DNA of 64,000 nt from Nocardioides lijunqiniae (GTDB lineage: Bacteria > Actinomycetota > Actinomycetes > Propionibacteriales > Nocardioidaceae). The number at the start of each line of letters is the position of its first letter. Within the stretch, counting starts at the first letter, position 1. Positions 41,737 through 50,034 of the stretch are shown here, one piece after another. The position numbers were made by a program, and so were the translations under genes. The DNA lies in NCBI RefSeq assembly GCF_015024225.1, contig NZ_JACJGM010000028.1, positions 32,210-96,209 on the forward strand, read 5' to 3'. The notes beneath the pieces are model-generated. The model was not told where the DNA came from, made no database searches, and was given only the letters and a program-made list of their open reading frames with translations.

Positions 41737-42800
41737 GTCACGCACAGCTGGACACCGGCCCGCTGGAAGAACGCCTCGACCTTGAGGAGGTTCGCCTCGT
41801 CGCCCTGGGCCGCCGCCTCGACGGAGCCCAGCACCAGCAGCCGCTCCGCGAGCCGGGCCGCCGGCCTGCCCATCTGGAAGGTCTTCTCCGAGCGCGGGTC
41901 GAAGACCAGCGCCTGGTCGTCGGTCCACATCAGCACCGGTGAGCCGGGCCGGGCCTCGTGCGCCGAGCCGTCCGCGCCCTCCAGGTCGGGGTCGAGGCGC
42001 TGCCCGAAGCCGGAGATGTGGATCTCGCTCAGCTCGGCCAGACCCCGCGTCCGTACGTCACGCACCGCGGCCAGGGCCGAGTGGTAGTAGGCCAGCCAGG
42101 GCCGCTCCCGGAGCGCGTCGGCCCGGGTCTGCTCCGGCACCACCTTCGCGAGCGCGACCGCGCACGGGGTGTCGCTGGCGGCGTTGAGGCGGGCCCACTC
42201 GGCCTCGAGCGTCTCGAGGTCGTCTCCGACCTTGCCCAGCACGGCCCCGCCCGGCGACGTGGAGATCTGCCCGGCGGCGTCGACGTAGAGCCGCAGCTTG
42301 GGTCCGCGGTCGGGCGTCGCGCTGCCCAGGGAGGTGACGTCGCACAGCCGGACCAACGGGTGCGTGGCGAACTCCGCCAGGTCACCCTTGAGGTAGGCCC
42401 GGTCGGCGTCCTCCAGGAAGGTCTCGAAGTCCGTCTCGTCGATGACGCGCACGAGCGTGGCGCCGATGAGGGAGAGGTACTCGCTCGTGCCGTAGTCCTG
42501 GGTCTGCATGAAGAACTGGGTGCCGATCTGGACGTCGCCACCCGGGTCGCTCAGGGACCCCTCGTAGCCCAGGACGATGGGCCCTTCCGAGCCGTCGGTG
42601 CTGTCCGTGGCGCCCGGCACGAACGCGCGGGTGTCGGCGCCGATGAGCCCCGCCTCCCGCATGGCGTCGAAGTGCTGCTGGCGCTCCAGGACCACCGCCA
42701 GCGATCCGTCGTACGCCTCGTCGTGGCCGGCCCCCGCCAGCACGTCCTGGCCGAGCTCCCCCGTCGCCCATGTCTTGATGAGCCTGGTCGTTCCCTGCAT
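41733..42800 (-). CDS. Daptide-type RiPP recognition protein
   Basis: 355 aa. No enzyme motif is visible. An N-terminal region (RLIKTWATGELGQDVLAGAG) precedes mixed alpha/beta sequence (GTSEYLSLIGATLVRVID, KLRLYVDAAGQISTSPGGAVLG) and a charged C-terminus (LAERLLVLGSVEAAAQGDEAN). Position, length and company match the RRE-bearing protein (MpaB type) of daptide clusters, which binds the leader and presents the peptide to the tailoring enzymes. I infer this from context and general pattern rather than from a diagnostic motif. ATG 42800 has GAAAGGGA upstream. Confidence 0.7.
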   Translation of the reverse strand: MQGTTRLIKTWATGELGQDVLAGAGHDEAYDGSLAVVLERQQHFDAMREAGLIGADTRAFVPGATDSTDGSEGPIVLGYEGSLSDPGGDVQIGTQFFMQTQDYGTSEYLSLIGATLVRVIDETDFETFLEDADRAYLKGDLAEFATHPLVRLCDVTSLGSATPDRGPKLRLYVDAAGQISTSPGGAVLGKVGDDLETLEAEWARLNAASDTPCAVALAKVVPEQTRADALRERPWLAYYHSALAAVRDVRTRGLAELSEIHISGFGQRLDPDLEGADGSAHEARPGSPVLMWTDDQALVFDPRSEKTFQMGRPAARLAERLLVLGSVEAAAQGDEANLLKVEAFFQRAGVQLCVT

Positions 42801-42844
42801 CGGATCCCTTTCGGCAGTTCGGTTCGTGGCGCGGACAGGCAGTG

Positions 42845-43840
42845 CTAGGAGTGCTGGTCGATGGCTCCGACCGCACGCAGGATGGTGCGGAGCTCCGCCA
42901 TCGCCTTCTGCGGCCCCGACTTGTGGTGGACGCCGGTCAGGTTGAGGACGACCTCGTCCACACCGGCTACCTCGTACTCGCGGAGCTGTGAGGTGAGCTC
43001 GTCGATGTCGCCGCTCAGGAAGGCGCGTCCCTCGACCAGCGCCTCGGCGTCCTCGAGCGGCCGCTCCCCCCGCACCTTGATGCCGGCTCGCGCGAGCATC
43101 TCGACGTAGTGCGGAAGGCGCAGGTGGGCGGCGTTGCTGGCCAGGGCCGTCTCCGCCGGGACCCGGCCCTGCTTGTGGAGGGCCAGGGGCACCATCGAGA
43201 CGATCCTGGGCGCCGGCTGGCCCGCCGCTCGCGCCCCCTCCTCCAGCGCGGGGCGCAGGGTGGTGTGGATGTACGACGCCGGGGCCAGCCAGGTGATGGC
43301 CGCGTCCGCGACCTCCCCCACGAGCCGTGCCATGCGCGGACGAAGCACTCCGGCGCCGACCTCGACGCGTGGCCCGGGCCCGCTGTCCAGCCGTCCGTGG
43401 AAGGAGAAGTACTCACCGTCGTGGTCGCTCTGCTGACCGCGCACCAGCGCGCGCACGATGGTGAGGTAGTCGCGCACCGCGTCGAGCTGGCTGGCATAGG
43501 GCTCGCCCCGGAGCATCGCCTGGAAGGACGCGGCGCCGGGCCCGTAGCCCACGGTGACCGGCTGCCCCGTGGTGCGGGCGAGCGACATGGCCTGCACGGC
43601 CGCCTCGAACGGGTGCCGCAACGGCATCAGCGTGACGCCGATGCCGACCGGGACCCGCAGGCCGGTGCCGGCGAGGTGGGCGAAGGACTGGTGCGGCTCG
43701 ATGCAGATCGACTGGCCGGTCCAGAGCCGGGAGGACGGCGCCCACTCGACGAGCGAGGCGTACGGGATGAGCTGTTCGGGGCGGGTGGTCGTGAACGGGA
43801 GCAGCACCGAGTACTTCAACGCGGCGTCCCGGCCGCGCAT
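42845..43840 (-). CDS. LLM-class (luciferase-like) F420/flavin-dependent oxidoreductase
   Basis: 331 aa TIM-barrel enzyme. Typical features are GVTLMPLRHPFEAAVQAMSL, VTVGYGPGAASFQAML, the DYLTIVRALVRG helix, HDGEYFSFHG and ISTWLAP-like DAAITWLAPASYI. In lanthipeptides, members of this family (LxmJ type) reduce dehydroamino acids to D-residues with F420H2. Next to LanKC and Cys-free precursors, that role is attractive (inference). It is the first gene of the minus-strand operon, 44 bp ahead of the recognition protein. No clear SD precedes ATG 43840; a TTG at about 43819 is an alternative start. Confidence 0.82.
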   Translation of the reverse strand: MRGRDAALKYSVLLPFTTTRPEQLIPYASLVEWAPSSRLWTGQSICIEPHQSFAHLAGTGLRVPVGIGVTLMPLRHPFEAAVQAMSLARTTGQPVTVGYGPGAASFQAMLRGEPYASQLDAVRDYLTIVRALVRGQQSDHDGEYFSFHGRLDSGPGPRVEVGAGVLRPRMARLVGEVADAAITWLAPASYIHTTLRPALEEGARAAGQPAPRIVSMVPLALHKQGRVPAETALASNAAHLRLPHYVEMLARAGIKVRGERPLEDAEALVEGRAFLSGDIDELTSQLREYEVAGVDEVVLNLTGVHHKSGPQKAMAELRTILRAVGAIDQHS

Positions 43841-44033
43841 GCGGTGGTCGTGTCGCGGACACTCGGGAGGACCCGGCGGGCGGGCGTCCGCCAGCCGTCT
43901 TCGTCACTAGCTCCGGCGTAGCCAAATAGCCCACAAGAACTCAACACGTCCACCCCCGAAAGAGACCACAAGGCCAGGCTGGGTATCGATTGCCCTGGAG
44001 GTTAGGTGTCGCTTGGCTCACATGCAATGGCAG
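43841..44033. promoter_or_regulatory. Intergenic region upstream of the RiPP operon
   Basis: This stretch is visibly AT-richer than its surroundings, especially 43910-44030, and must contain the promoter of the minus-strand RiPP operon. I cannot name confident hexamers. Both flanking genes are on the minus strand, so it also holds the 3' end of the upstream unit. No small peptide gene is evident in it. Confidence 0.4.
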
Positions 44034-44052
44034 GATCTCAGAGAGTGAGATC
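44034..44052. terminator. Palindrome GATCTCA-GAGAG-TGAGATC
   Basis: Perfect 7-bp arms with a 5-nt loop directly abut the stop codon of the minus-strand gene at 44053. It could act as a weak terminator for that gene, or as an operator for the RiPP operon about 190 bp downstream. It has no U-run. No regulator gene is nearby to prefer the operator reading. Confidence 0.4.
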
Positions 44053-44508
44053 TTATGCAGAACCGCTCCTGCCCGGCACTACTTGCGGACGGTCAGCGGG
44101 ACGGATCGCATGCTTGCGGCCCTGCGGCCCTTCGGGGCCACAGCGACCGGCACCGGTCAGCGGCAGAGCCTGCCCCGCGGGGAGATCCCCGGTGGCTCGC
44201 CGAGGTGGCCGATCGCCTGACGAAGAAGTCAGCGACGGCGACGCGCGCGTGCGGGCGACGCCCGGGGCGTGCACCGCCAGTGCGGCCAGCGCGGCGATGG
44301 CGCACGCGACAGCGACGCGTGTCAGCGCGCCCGCGCCCTCGACCGAGGCGCCGAGGGCCACGGTGACCGGGACCAGGGTGGCGCACAGCGCTGCGGTGAG
44401 CAGCTGAGGCCCGAACCGGCGGGAGCGGGCGGGCCGGCGGTGGGGTGGAGCGGGAGGCTCGTCGAGGGGGTCTCGGGTGGAGGGTGGGTACGGCGGTGCG
44501 GTGCGCAC
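44053..44508 (-). CDS. Small membrane protein of unknown function
   Basis: 151 aa. A strong AAGGAGGT precedes GTG 44508. The basic/proline-rich N-terminus (about 40 aa) is followed by two hydrophobic helices (LLTAALCATLVPVTVALGAS and LTRVAVACAIAALAALAV) and a polar, low-complexity tail. The tail from about residue 105 looks less gene-like, but the stop is well placed before a hairpin. It follows the FAD oxidoreductase gene by 50 bp. No family recognised. Confidence 0.5.
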   Translation of the reverse strand: MRTAPPYPPSTRDPLDEPPAPPHRRPARSRRFGPQLLTAALCATLVPVTVALGASVEGAGALTRVAVACAIAALAALAVHAPGVARTRASPSLTSSSGDRPPRRATGDLPAGQALPLTGAGRCGPEGPQGRKHAIRPADRPQVVPGRSGSA

Positions 44509-44558
44509 GGCGGACCTCCTTTCGGTAGGGGTGGAGGGGAGCGGTTCGCGGATCGCGG

Positions 44559-45821
44559 TCACCGCAGGGGGTCGAAGGGCACGAGCTCGGCGGGGCTGAT
44601 CCCGGAGGCGATGCGCTGCGCAAGCAGCTTCCCGGTGAGGGGCCCGAGAGCCATGCCCCACATTCCGTGCCCGCCGGCGACGAAGATGCGCGGGTCGTTG
44701 GTCGCGCCGATGAGCGGCAGGCCGTCGGCGGTGCACGGCCGCGAGCCGACCCACTCGTCGAGGCGGTGGTCGAGGTCGACACCGGTCACGAAGGGGCGGG
44801 TGGCCTCCACGATGGCGCTGATGCGTCGCTGGTCCAGGGCGGCGTCCGGGTCGCGGAACTCCATCATCCCGGCCACGCGCAGGCGAGGACCGTCCGGCGT
44901 GGTGAGCGGGGTGCAGGCCACCCGCTGGGCGGCGAAGTACACGGGCCCCGCCGGCAGTCGCTCGCAGGCGACGCTGAAGGAGTAGCCGCGACCCGCCTGC
45001 ACCGGTTGGCGGACACCGACGCTGCGCGCCAGCCCGCCCAGCCAGGCGCCGTTGGCGAGCACGACCGAGTCGAACCGGTCGCTACGGTCGGCACCCCCCT
45101 CTCCGCGGGCCACGACGCGTACGCCGTCGGCGCGGTGGTCGAGCCCGGTGACCGCGGCCCCCTCGACGATCTCACCGCCCCGCTGCCGCACGGCGGCGGC
45201 GAGCGCACTCGTGAACTCGGGTGGGTTGAGGTAGCGCTGGCCGTGGAGGCGCACCGCCGCCCCCACCTGCGGGGAAAGGGTGGGCTCCTCCGCGCGGACC
45301 TCGTCGCCGGTCAGGACGTCGTACTTCACGTCCTGACCGGCGGCCCGGACGTGATCGAGCTCGGCGAGCAACGGAGCCCGATCCGCGGAGGTGCGGAAAC
45401 AGGCGAGGAACGGGTCAGCGGCACGGGCGGAGGCGCGGACGTCCGCGTCCGTGAGCTCGTCGTACGCCGCGAGGGCAACCCGGTTGAGGGGCGCGTACGC
45501 CCGCATCCCGAGCCCCCACCTGCGCGCGGTGCTGTGCCGGGCGAACCCGGTGAGGAACCGCAGCAGTCGGAGGTCGGGACGCAGCGGGACGTAGACCGGC
45601 GAGGACGGGCTGAGCACCGCCCGCGCCCCGTAGCCCAGCACGGCCGGCTCGGGCAGGGGTGCGGTCAACGCAGGGGTGAGCCAGCCGGCGTTGCCCCACG
45701 AGGACCCAGCGGCCACGTGACGGCGGTCGTAGACGGTGACCTGGAAACCGTGCTCCTGGAGGAACCAGGCGGTGGACAGACCCACCACCCCGGCCCCGAT
45801 GACGACGACGCGTTGAGACAT
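44559..45821 (-). CDS. FAD-dependent D-amino-acid dehydrogenase (DadA-like)
   Basis: 420 aa. The FAD dinucleotide-binding motif RVVVIGAGVVGLSTAWFLQE opens the protein, followed by the DadA-typical VAAGSSWGNAGWLTPAL. The central substrate domain has GQRYLNPPEFTSAL, and the C-terminal FAD contact shows RPCTADGLPLIGATNDPRIF and GHGMWGMALGPLTGKLLA. It oxidises D-amino acids to keto acids. ATG 45821 has GGAGGT at good spacing. It is outside the apparent RiPP operon, so a catabolic role is more likely than peptide tailoring. Confidence 0.85.
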   Translation of the reverse strand: MSQRVVVIGAGVVGLSTAWFLQEHGFQVTVYDRRHVAAGSSWGNAGWLTPALTAPLPEPAVLGYGARAVLSPSSPVYVPLRPDLRLLRFLTGFARHSTARRWGLGMRAYAPLNRVALAAYDELTDADVRASARAADPFLACFRTSADRAPLLAELDHVRAAGQDVKYDVLTGDEVRAEEPTLSPQVGAAVRLHGQRYLNPPEFTSALAAAVRQRGGEIVEGAAVTGLDHRADGVRVVARGEGGADRSDRFDSVVLANGAWLGGLARSVGVRQPVQAGRGYSFSVACERLPAGPVYFAAQRVACTPLTTPDGPRLRVAGMMEFRDPDAALDQRRISAIVEATRPFVTGVDLDHRLDEWVGSRPCTADGLPLIGATNDPRIFVAGGHGMWGMALGPLTGKLLAQRIASGISPAELVPFDPLR

Positions 45822-45855
45822 GAGATCTACCTCCGAGGATCGGACGAGGGGTCGG

Positions 45856-46164
45856 TCAGTGGCGGTCGCGGCCGGAGCACGCGGTGCACATCACGACCCA
45901 TGGCCGCAGCTCGAGCCGCTGCGCGGAGATCTCCAGGTCGCACCGGACGCAGGTCCCGTAGCGGCCCTCCTGCACGCGCCGACGCGCGGTGCGGACCTCG
46001 TCGAGGATGCGGGTGACGGTGCCGCGGTAGGCGGCTGCCACAGCGTCGAGGTCGCTCTCGGGCATCGCGTCGAGCTGTCGCTGCCGGGACTCTTGGAGCT
46101 CGGCGAGGTGCGCGTCCAGCCCGGGATCGGGGCGCGCAGAGACACGGTGGTGGTGCAGGGTCAT
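45856..46164 (-). CDS. TraR/DksA-type C4 zinc-finger protein
   Basis: 102 aa. An N-terminal helical hairpin (LAELQESRQRQLDAMPESDL, TRILDEVRTARRRVQEG) is followed by a four-Cys zinc finger, CVRC ... CTAC (TCVRCDLEISAQRLELRP, MCTACSG). DksA/TraR proteins act in the RNA polymerase secondary channel; short actinobacterial versions are common and their role is mostly untested. It lies upstream of the DadA-like gene on the same strand with a 34-bp gap. Confidence 0.85.
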   Translation of the reverse strand: MTLHHHRVSARPDPGLDAHLAELQESRQRQLDAMPESDLDAVAAAYRGTVTRILDEVRTARRRVQEGRYGTCVRCDLEISAQRLELRPWVVMCTACSGRDRH

Positions 46165-46235
46165 CGCTCAGTCCTTGGTGACGCCACGTCGCTCGGTCCC
46201 GGACCCACTGGGTCGCGCCGGCGTACGCGGAAGAG

Positions 46236-46258
46236 GGCGACGCCGCTAGGGCGTCGCC
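46236..46258 (-). terminator. GC-rich stem-loop after the 58-aa gene
   Basis: GGCGACGCC (46236-46244) and GGCGTCGCC (46250-46258) form a perfect 9-bp stem with a 5-nt loop, 14 bp after the stop at 46272. Downstream on the minus strand is CTCTTCC rather than a long U-run. Likely an intrinsic-type terminator between the small gene and the zinc-finger gene. Confidence 0.55.
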
Positions 46259-46271
46259 AGGGGATGCGAGG

Positions 46272-46448
46272 TCAGGACCGGAGCGGAGGGGCGCGGTCGA
46301 CGCTGCGACGAAGCACGTCGAGCCCGCGGATTCCGCGGGCCTCCTCGCTGAGCGCGAGGGCGAGCAGCGCGGCACCGGACGGCACGTGTGCCGGCACGTG
46401 ACAGCGCTCGGCCGGAGCCGAGAGAGACGCTGCCAGGATTGCCTGCAT
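46272..46448 (-). CDS. Small hypothetical protein (58 aa)
   Basis: ATG 46448, preceded by GGGG, opens a 58-aa frame starting MQAILAASLSAPAERCHVPA and ending in a charged segment (LRRSVDRAPPLRS). One mildly hydrophobic helix (GAALLALALSEEARG) lies in the middle. The longer frame upstream of this ATG crosses sequence without coding character. A hairpin right after the stop supports a genuine transcription unit. No function recognised. Confidence 0.4.
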   Translation of the reverse strand: MQAILAASLSAPAERCHVPAHVPSGAALLALALSEEARGIRGLDVLRRSVDRAPPLRS

Positions 46449-46667
46449 GCCCCCATGATAGCCGGGTCGGAGACCACCGGCGACACGTCCCACGGGCGAC
46501 GAGCGCTGCGCCCAGAGCCCCTGCTCGCTGGCCGAGGCGGCCGGCAATCCCACTGAGGACGCCTCACGAGACCGGCAGTGCCGCAACCTCGGCGTTGCGC
46601 TGCTCGGTCGATGCAGTCGCGAGCGCGGCCCACGCCTCCCGGTGTGCGCGACGCACGTCACCGTACG
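46449..46667. other. Non-coding spacer
   Basis: I see no gene here. Short open frames on both strands lack ribosome-binding sites and recognisable protein sequence. The right end merges into the hairpin downstream of tRNA-Pro. Confidence 0.4.
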
Positions 46668-46706
46668 AGCCGCCTCTGACCTGCGTTCCATAGGTCAGGG
46701 GCGGCT
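46668..46706 (-). terminator. Terminator hairpin downstream of tRNA-Pro
   Basis: The 15-nt arms AGCCGCCTCTGACCT (46668-46682) and AGGTCAGGGGCGGCT (46692-46706) pair with a single imperfection around a 9-nt loop, ending 7 bp beyond the tRNA 3' end on the minus strand. No U-run follows, as is common in high-GC actinobacteria. Confidence 0.6.
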
Positions 46707-46713
46707 CTCTCGG

Positions 46714-46787
<74 letters not shown>

Positions 46788-46862
46788 AGTCTCCCGGCCG
46801 AGTGTCGCGTTGGCCGAGCGCTGGAACACTACAACAGGGCGAGGGTCGCCGCGGAATCGGGC

Positions 46863-47882
46863 TCACCTCACGGCCATGCTGTCTGCCTGCTCGCGCAGTG
46901 GTGCGGTGTCCACGGCGACGAACGCCGAGGCCGGGATGGTCTCGAGGTCCCGGATCAGCGGCTCCGGCCACCGACGGTGCTGCTCGCCCTGGAAGAACCA
47001 CGGCGAGCCGTTGTCGGCGAGCACCAGGCCGTAGGTCTTCATCGCTCGCACCACCCGTCGCGCGTACGGCGAGAGGCCGGCCGCCGACCACCCCGCGCGG
47101 AGCCGGAAGCGGGCGCCCATCGGCGGGACGTCACGGCTGTCGCTGGACCCGGCGTCGTGGCGGGCCGGCCACAGGTGACGGCGGGCGGTGACGTCGGTGG
47201 TGAAGCGGATCGCGTGGTCGATCCGGTCGTCGCGGACCTCGTTCCACCGCAGCAGCCCCGGCAGGATGGGCAGGCCGGCGGCGTCGGCGGAGGTCCAGCC
47301 GTCGGGTCGCAGCCGGTTGCTGCGCAGCGACCAGACCGCCCCGGAGCCGGCCTGCCACCTCCCGCCTCGCACGCGGGTGTCGTAGGTCTCGTAGAGCCGG
47401 CACCGGCCGCGGTCGACGACGACCGCGTGCCGGTCGCCCCCGGAGGCGCGTCCGCCCTCGACGCGGGTGTCCGCGCCCAGCGGGTAGCGGACCCGGTCGG
47501 ACTCCGAGGCGTGGTCGAACCGCACGCGGACCTTGCGGTGGGACGAGCGCACGACGGTGACCGGGATGCCGTAGCCGGGCCCGTCGTCCGACGGCCCGAA
47601 GTCGGGGTGCAGGTCCCGCGCGGTCGACATGTGCGAGAGCCACGCGCTGCTGCGCGGGTGGACCCGCAGCCGGCGTACGTCGGCGTGCCACCAGCTGTCC
47701 GCGGGGAACACCGAGCACCGCGTGCCGGCCACCGGCCTCCCCGGCACCGCCGCGGCCGCCGACGACGGGCGCTCGGCCCGGCCGGCGTCCGGCGAGGACG
47801 TGCGCGTGCCCTCCGGGCCGCCCACCGGGGACAGCACGGCCAGGGCCACCGCCCCGAGCGTCAGGGCGGCCAGGGTGCGCAT
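46863..47882 (-). CDS. Secreted protein of unknown function
   Basis: 339 aa. A Sec signal peptide (LAALTLGAVALAVLSPVGG) is followed by a Ser/Ala/Pro linker to about residue 50 and a folded domain rich in Trp, Arg and Asp: CSVFPADSWWHADV, HPDFGPSDDGPGYGIPVTVV, WSLRSNRLRPDGWTSADAAG, then KTYGLVLADNGSPWFFQGE. The GYGIPVTVV and KTYGLVLADNG patterns recur in actinobacterial secreted proteins I have seen next to other hypothetical genes, but I cannot name a family. Two Cys suggest a disulfide. It lies directly downstream of der on the same strand. Confidence 0.6.
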   Translation of the reverse strand: MRTLAALTLGAVALAVLSPVGGPEGTRTSSPDAGRAERPSSAAAAVPGRPVAGTRCSVFPADSWWHADVRRLRVHPRSSAWLSHMSTARDLHPDFGPSDDGPGYGIPVTVVRSSHRKVRVRFDHASESDRVRYPLGADTRVEGGRASGGDRHAVVVDRGRCRLYETYDTRVRGGRWQAGSGAVWSLRSNRLRPDGWTSADAAGLPILPGLLRWNEVRDDRIDHAIRFTTDVTARRHLWPARHDAGSSDSRDVPPMGARFRLRAGWSAAGLSPYARRVVRAMKTYGLVLADNGSPWFFQGEQHRRWPEPLIRDLETIPASAFVAVDTAPLREQADSMAVR

Positions 47883-47908
47883 CGAGCCACCCTAGGCGAG
47901 CATCCGGC

Positions 47909-49273
47909 TCAGCGCTTGCGCTTCTCCCGAGGTCGCTGCTGCAGCAGGATCGGCGTTCCTACGAAGCCGAACTCCTCGCGCAGGCGGCGCTCGATGAACC
48001 GCTCGTAGGAGGCGTCCAGCTTGCCGCTGGTGAACAGGATGAACATCGGCGGCGCCGACGACGCCTGCGTGCCGAAGAGGATCTTGGGCTGCTTGCCGCT
48101 GCGCACGGGGTGCGGGTGCTCGGCGACCAGGCGCCCCAGGAACGCGTTGAGCGTGCCGGTGGAGATCCGGGTCTCCCAGCCCTCGATGGCCTTGTCGATG
48201 GCCGGGACCAGCCGGTCGACGTGCCAGCCGGTGCGGGCGGTGATGTTGATGCGCGGGGCCCACTGCACCTGGACGAGGTCGCGCTCGATCTCGCGCTCGA
48301 GGTAGTAGCGGCGCTCCTCGTCGACCAGGTCCCACTTGTTGAAGGCGATGACCAGGGCCCGGCCGGCCTCCCGGATGCTCTGGATGATCCGGATGTCCTG
48401 CTCCGAGAGCGACTCGCCGCCGTCGACGACCAGCACGGCCACCTCGGCCCGGTCGATCGCCGTCGAGGTGCGCAGCGAGGCGTAGTACTCGTGGCCCGAG
48501 GCCTCCTTGACCCGCTTGCGGATGCCGGCGGTGTCGATGAAGCGCCAGGTGCGTCCGCCGAGCTCGATCAGCTCGTCGACGGGGTCGACGGTGGTGCCCG
48601 CGACGTTGTCGACCACGACCCGCTCCTCCCCCGCCAGCCGGTTGAGGAGCGAGGACTTGCCGACGTTGGGCTTGCCCACGATCGCGACCCGCCGCGGCCC
48701 GCCGGCCTCGTGCTCACGCTCGGGGGGCGGCTCGGGCAGCGCGGCCAGGACGGCGTCCAGCATGTCGCCGGAGCCGCGCCCGTGCAGCGCGGAGACGGGC
48801 CAGGGCTCGCCCAGACCGAGGTTCCACAGGCCGAAGGCCTCGGCCTCGGTGCGCTGGTCGTCGACCTTGTTGGCGGCCAGCACGACCGGCTTGCCGGACT
48901 TGCGCAGGATCTTGACGACCTGCTCGTCGAGGTCGGTGATGCCGACCGAGGCGTCGACGACGAACAGCACCGCGTCGGCCAGCGTGACGGCGATCTCGGC
49001 CTGCGCGGCGATGCTCTGCGCCAGGCCGCGCGCGTCGGGGTCCCAGCCGCCGGTGTCGACGACGGTGAAGGCCCGGCCGGCCCAGTTGGCGTCGTAGGAC
49101 ACCCGGTCGCGGGTCACGCCGGGGACGTCCTCGACGACCGCCTCGCGGCGGCCGATGATCCGGTTGACCAGCGTCGACTTGCCCACGTTGGGTCGTCCCA
49201 CGACGGCCAGCACGGGCACCGGCCCGTCGGTGCCCTCGTGGCCGTTGTCGTCGGGCTCCTGCGTCTCGCTCAC
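47909..49273 (-). CDS. der: Ribosome biogenesis GTPase Der (EngA)
   Basis: 454 aa with two tandem GTPase domains and a C-terminal KH-like domain. Domain 1: G1 [17 protein letters not shown]3 VDTGGWD, G4 AANKVDD. Domain 2: G1 [17 protein letters not shown]3 FIDTAGIR, G4 [10 protein letters not shown]. It assists 50S subunit assembly. GTG 49273 overlaps the plsC-like stop by 4 bp; it is the last gene of the aroH-tyrA-cmk-plsC-der operon. Unlike some actinobacteria, cmk and der are separate genes here. Confidence 0.97.
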   Translation of the reverse strand: MSETQEPDDNGHEGTDGPVPVLAVVGRPNVGKSTLVNRIIGRREAVVEDVPGVTRDRVSYDANWAGRAFTVVDTGGWDPDARGLAQSIAAQAEIAVTLADAVLFVVDASVGITDLDEQVVKILRKSGKPVVLAANKVDDQRTEAEAFGLWNLGLGEPWPVSALHGRGSGDMLDAVLAALPEPPPEREHEAGGPRRVAIVGKPNVGKSSLLNRLAGEERVVVDNVAGTTVDPVDELIELGGRTWRFIDTAGIRKRVKEASGHEYYASLRTSTAIDRAEVAVLVVDGGESLSEQDIRIIQSIREAGRALVIAFNKWDLVDEERRYYLEREIERDLVQVQWAPRINITARTGWHVDRLVPAIDKAIEGWETRISTGTLNAFLGRLVAEHPHPVRSGKQPKILFGTQASSAPPMFILFTSGKLDASYERFIERRLREEFGFVGTPILLQQRPREKRKR

Positions 49274-50034
49274 GTCGTCGTTCCTGTCACGCCACCGGAA
49301 GGGTCGGGCTCCAGCTCCCCTGACGGGAGGGGTCCCGGGAGGCTCCGGCCGGTGGTCACCAGCGCCTCACGAAGATCGTCGAGCATCCGGTCGCGCAGTC
49401 GCAAGGACGCGGTCTCCACGTCGGTGCGCCGGCGCGGCCAGGGCATCTGCTCCAGTGTGAAGGGTGCCCCGATGACGAGCTCAATCCTCGCGCCCCGTCG
49501 GGGCAGAGAGCCGGTGTGCCCACCGGGCTCGCGGGTGCCGATCATGATGACCGGGACCACCGGCGCGCCGGTCACGAGGGCGAGGTAGGCCGCCCCGCGG
49601 TGGAAGCGGTCCAGCTCCCCCGCGCCGCGTCGTCCCTCGGGGAAGACCCCGACCACGCCGCCGTCGCGCAGGACGCGCAGGGCCCGCTTCACCGCCGCGG
49701 GGTCGGCGACGTAGCGGTCCAGCGGGATCTGGCCGGCGAGGTGCAGGAACCGCCCCAGCCGGCCCCGGAACATCTCGATCTTGGTCAGCGCGTGCACGGG
49801 GCGTGGGGAGAAGATCGCCAGGAGCGGGCCGTCGACGACGCCGATGTGGTTGGCGGCCAGGATCACCGGCCCCGACGCCGGCACGCGCTCCGCCCCCGTC
49901 ACCCGTACGTCGTAGCGGCGGCGGACCAGCCAACGGGCCGGCGGGCGCAGGCCGCGCAGCGTCGCGCGCGGCGGGTGCGGCGTGCGGTCGGTGCGCGGTC
50001 GCTGGAGGTGCGTGGTCTCGGTCGGGGTGCTCAC
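49270..50034 (-). CDS. 1-acyl-sn-glycerol-3-phosphate acyltransferase family (PlsC-like)
   Basis: 254 aa. The acyltransferase signature is [15 protein letters not shown] (an NHxxxxD catalytic box), with [12 protein letters not shown] (the FPEG motif) and a hydrophobic segment [12 protein letters not shown]. It transfers an acyl chain to a lysophospholipid-type acceptor at the membrane. GTG 50034 overlaps the cmk stop by 4 bp. The cmk-plsC-der order is conserved in actinobacteria. Confidence 0.9.
   Translation of the reverse strand: MSTPTETTHLQRPRTDRTPHPPRATLRGLRPPARWLVRRRYDVRVTGAERVPASGPVILAANHIGVVDGPLLAIFSPRPVHALTKIEMFRGRLGRFLHLAGQIPLDRYVADPAAVKRALRVLRDGGVVGVFPEGRRGAGELDRFHRGAAYLALVTGAPVVPVIMIGTREPGGHTGSLPRRGARIELVIGAPFTLEQMPWPRRRTDVETASLRLRDRMLDDLREALVTTGRSLPGPLPSGELEPDPSGGVTGTTT

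Larger units (their letters stand above)
15399..43840. other. Hybrid RiPP biosynthetic gene cluster (daptide / LanKC / YcaO-TfuA / aminosugar)
   Basis: The outer limits are estimates: the left edge is the second daptide-type methyltransferase and its small neighbour, the right edge the LLM oxidoreductase. Unity is supported by operon overlaps joining the precursor-LanKC-exporter block directly to three deoxysugar genes, and by the remaining sugar genes and a second daptide-type methyltransferase lying in the left arm. No pathway-specific regulator and no dTDP-glucose synthase or 4,6-dehydratase is present in the window. Whether the YcaO-TfuA arm acts on the same peptide is inference. Confidence 0.7.

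Noticed and set aside
43841..44052. Additional precursor peptide upstream of the LLM gene
   Set aside because: No frame with an RBS, a DAPG-type leader or a C-terminal Thr was found on either strand.
44559..45821. DadA-like enzyme as part of the RiPP pathway
   Set aside because: It acts on free D-amino acids, is outside the RiPP operon and is separated from it by an intergenic region and another gene; kept as housekeeping.
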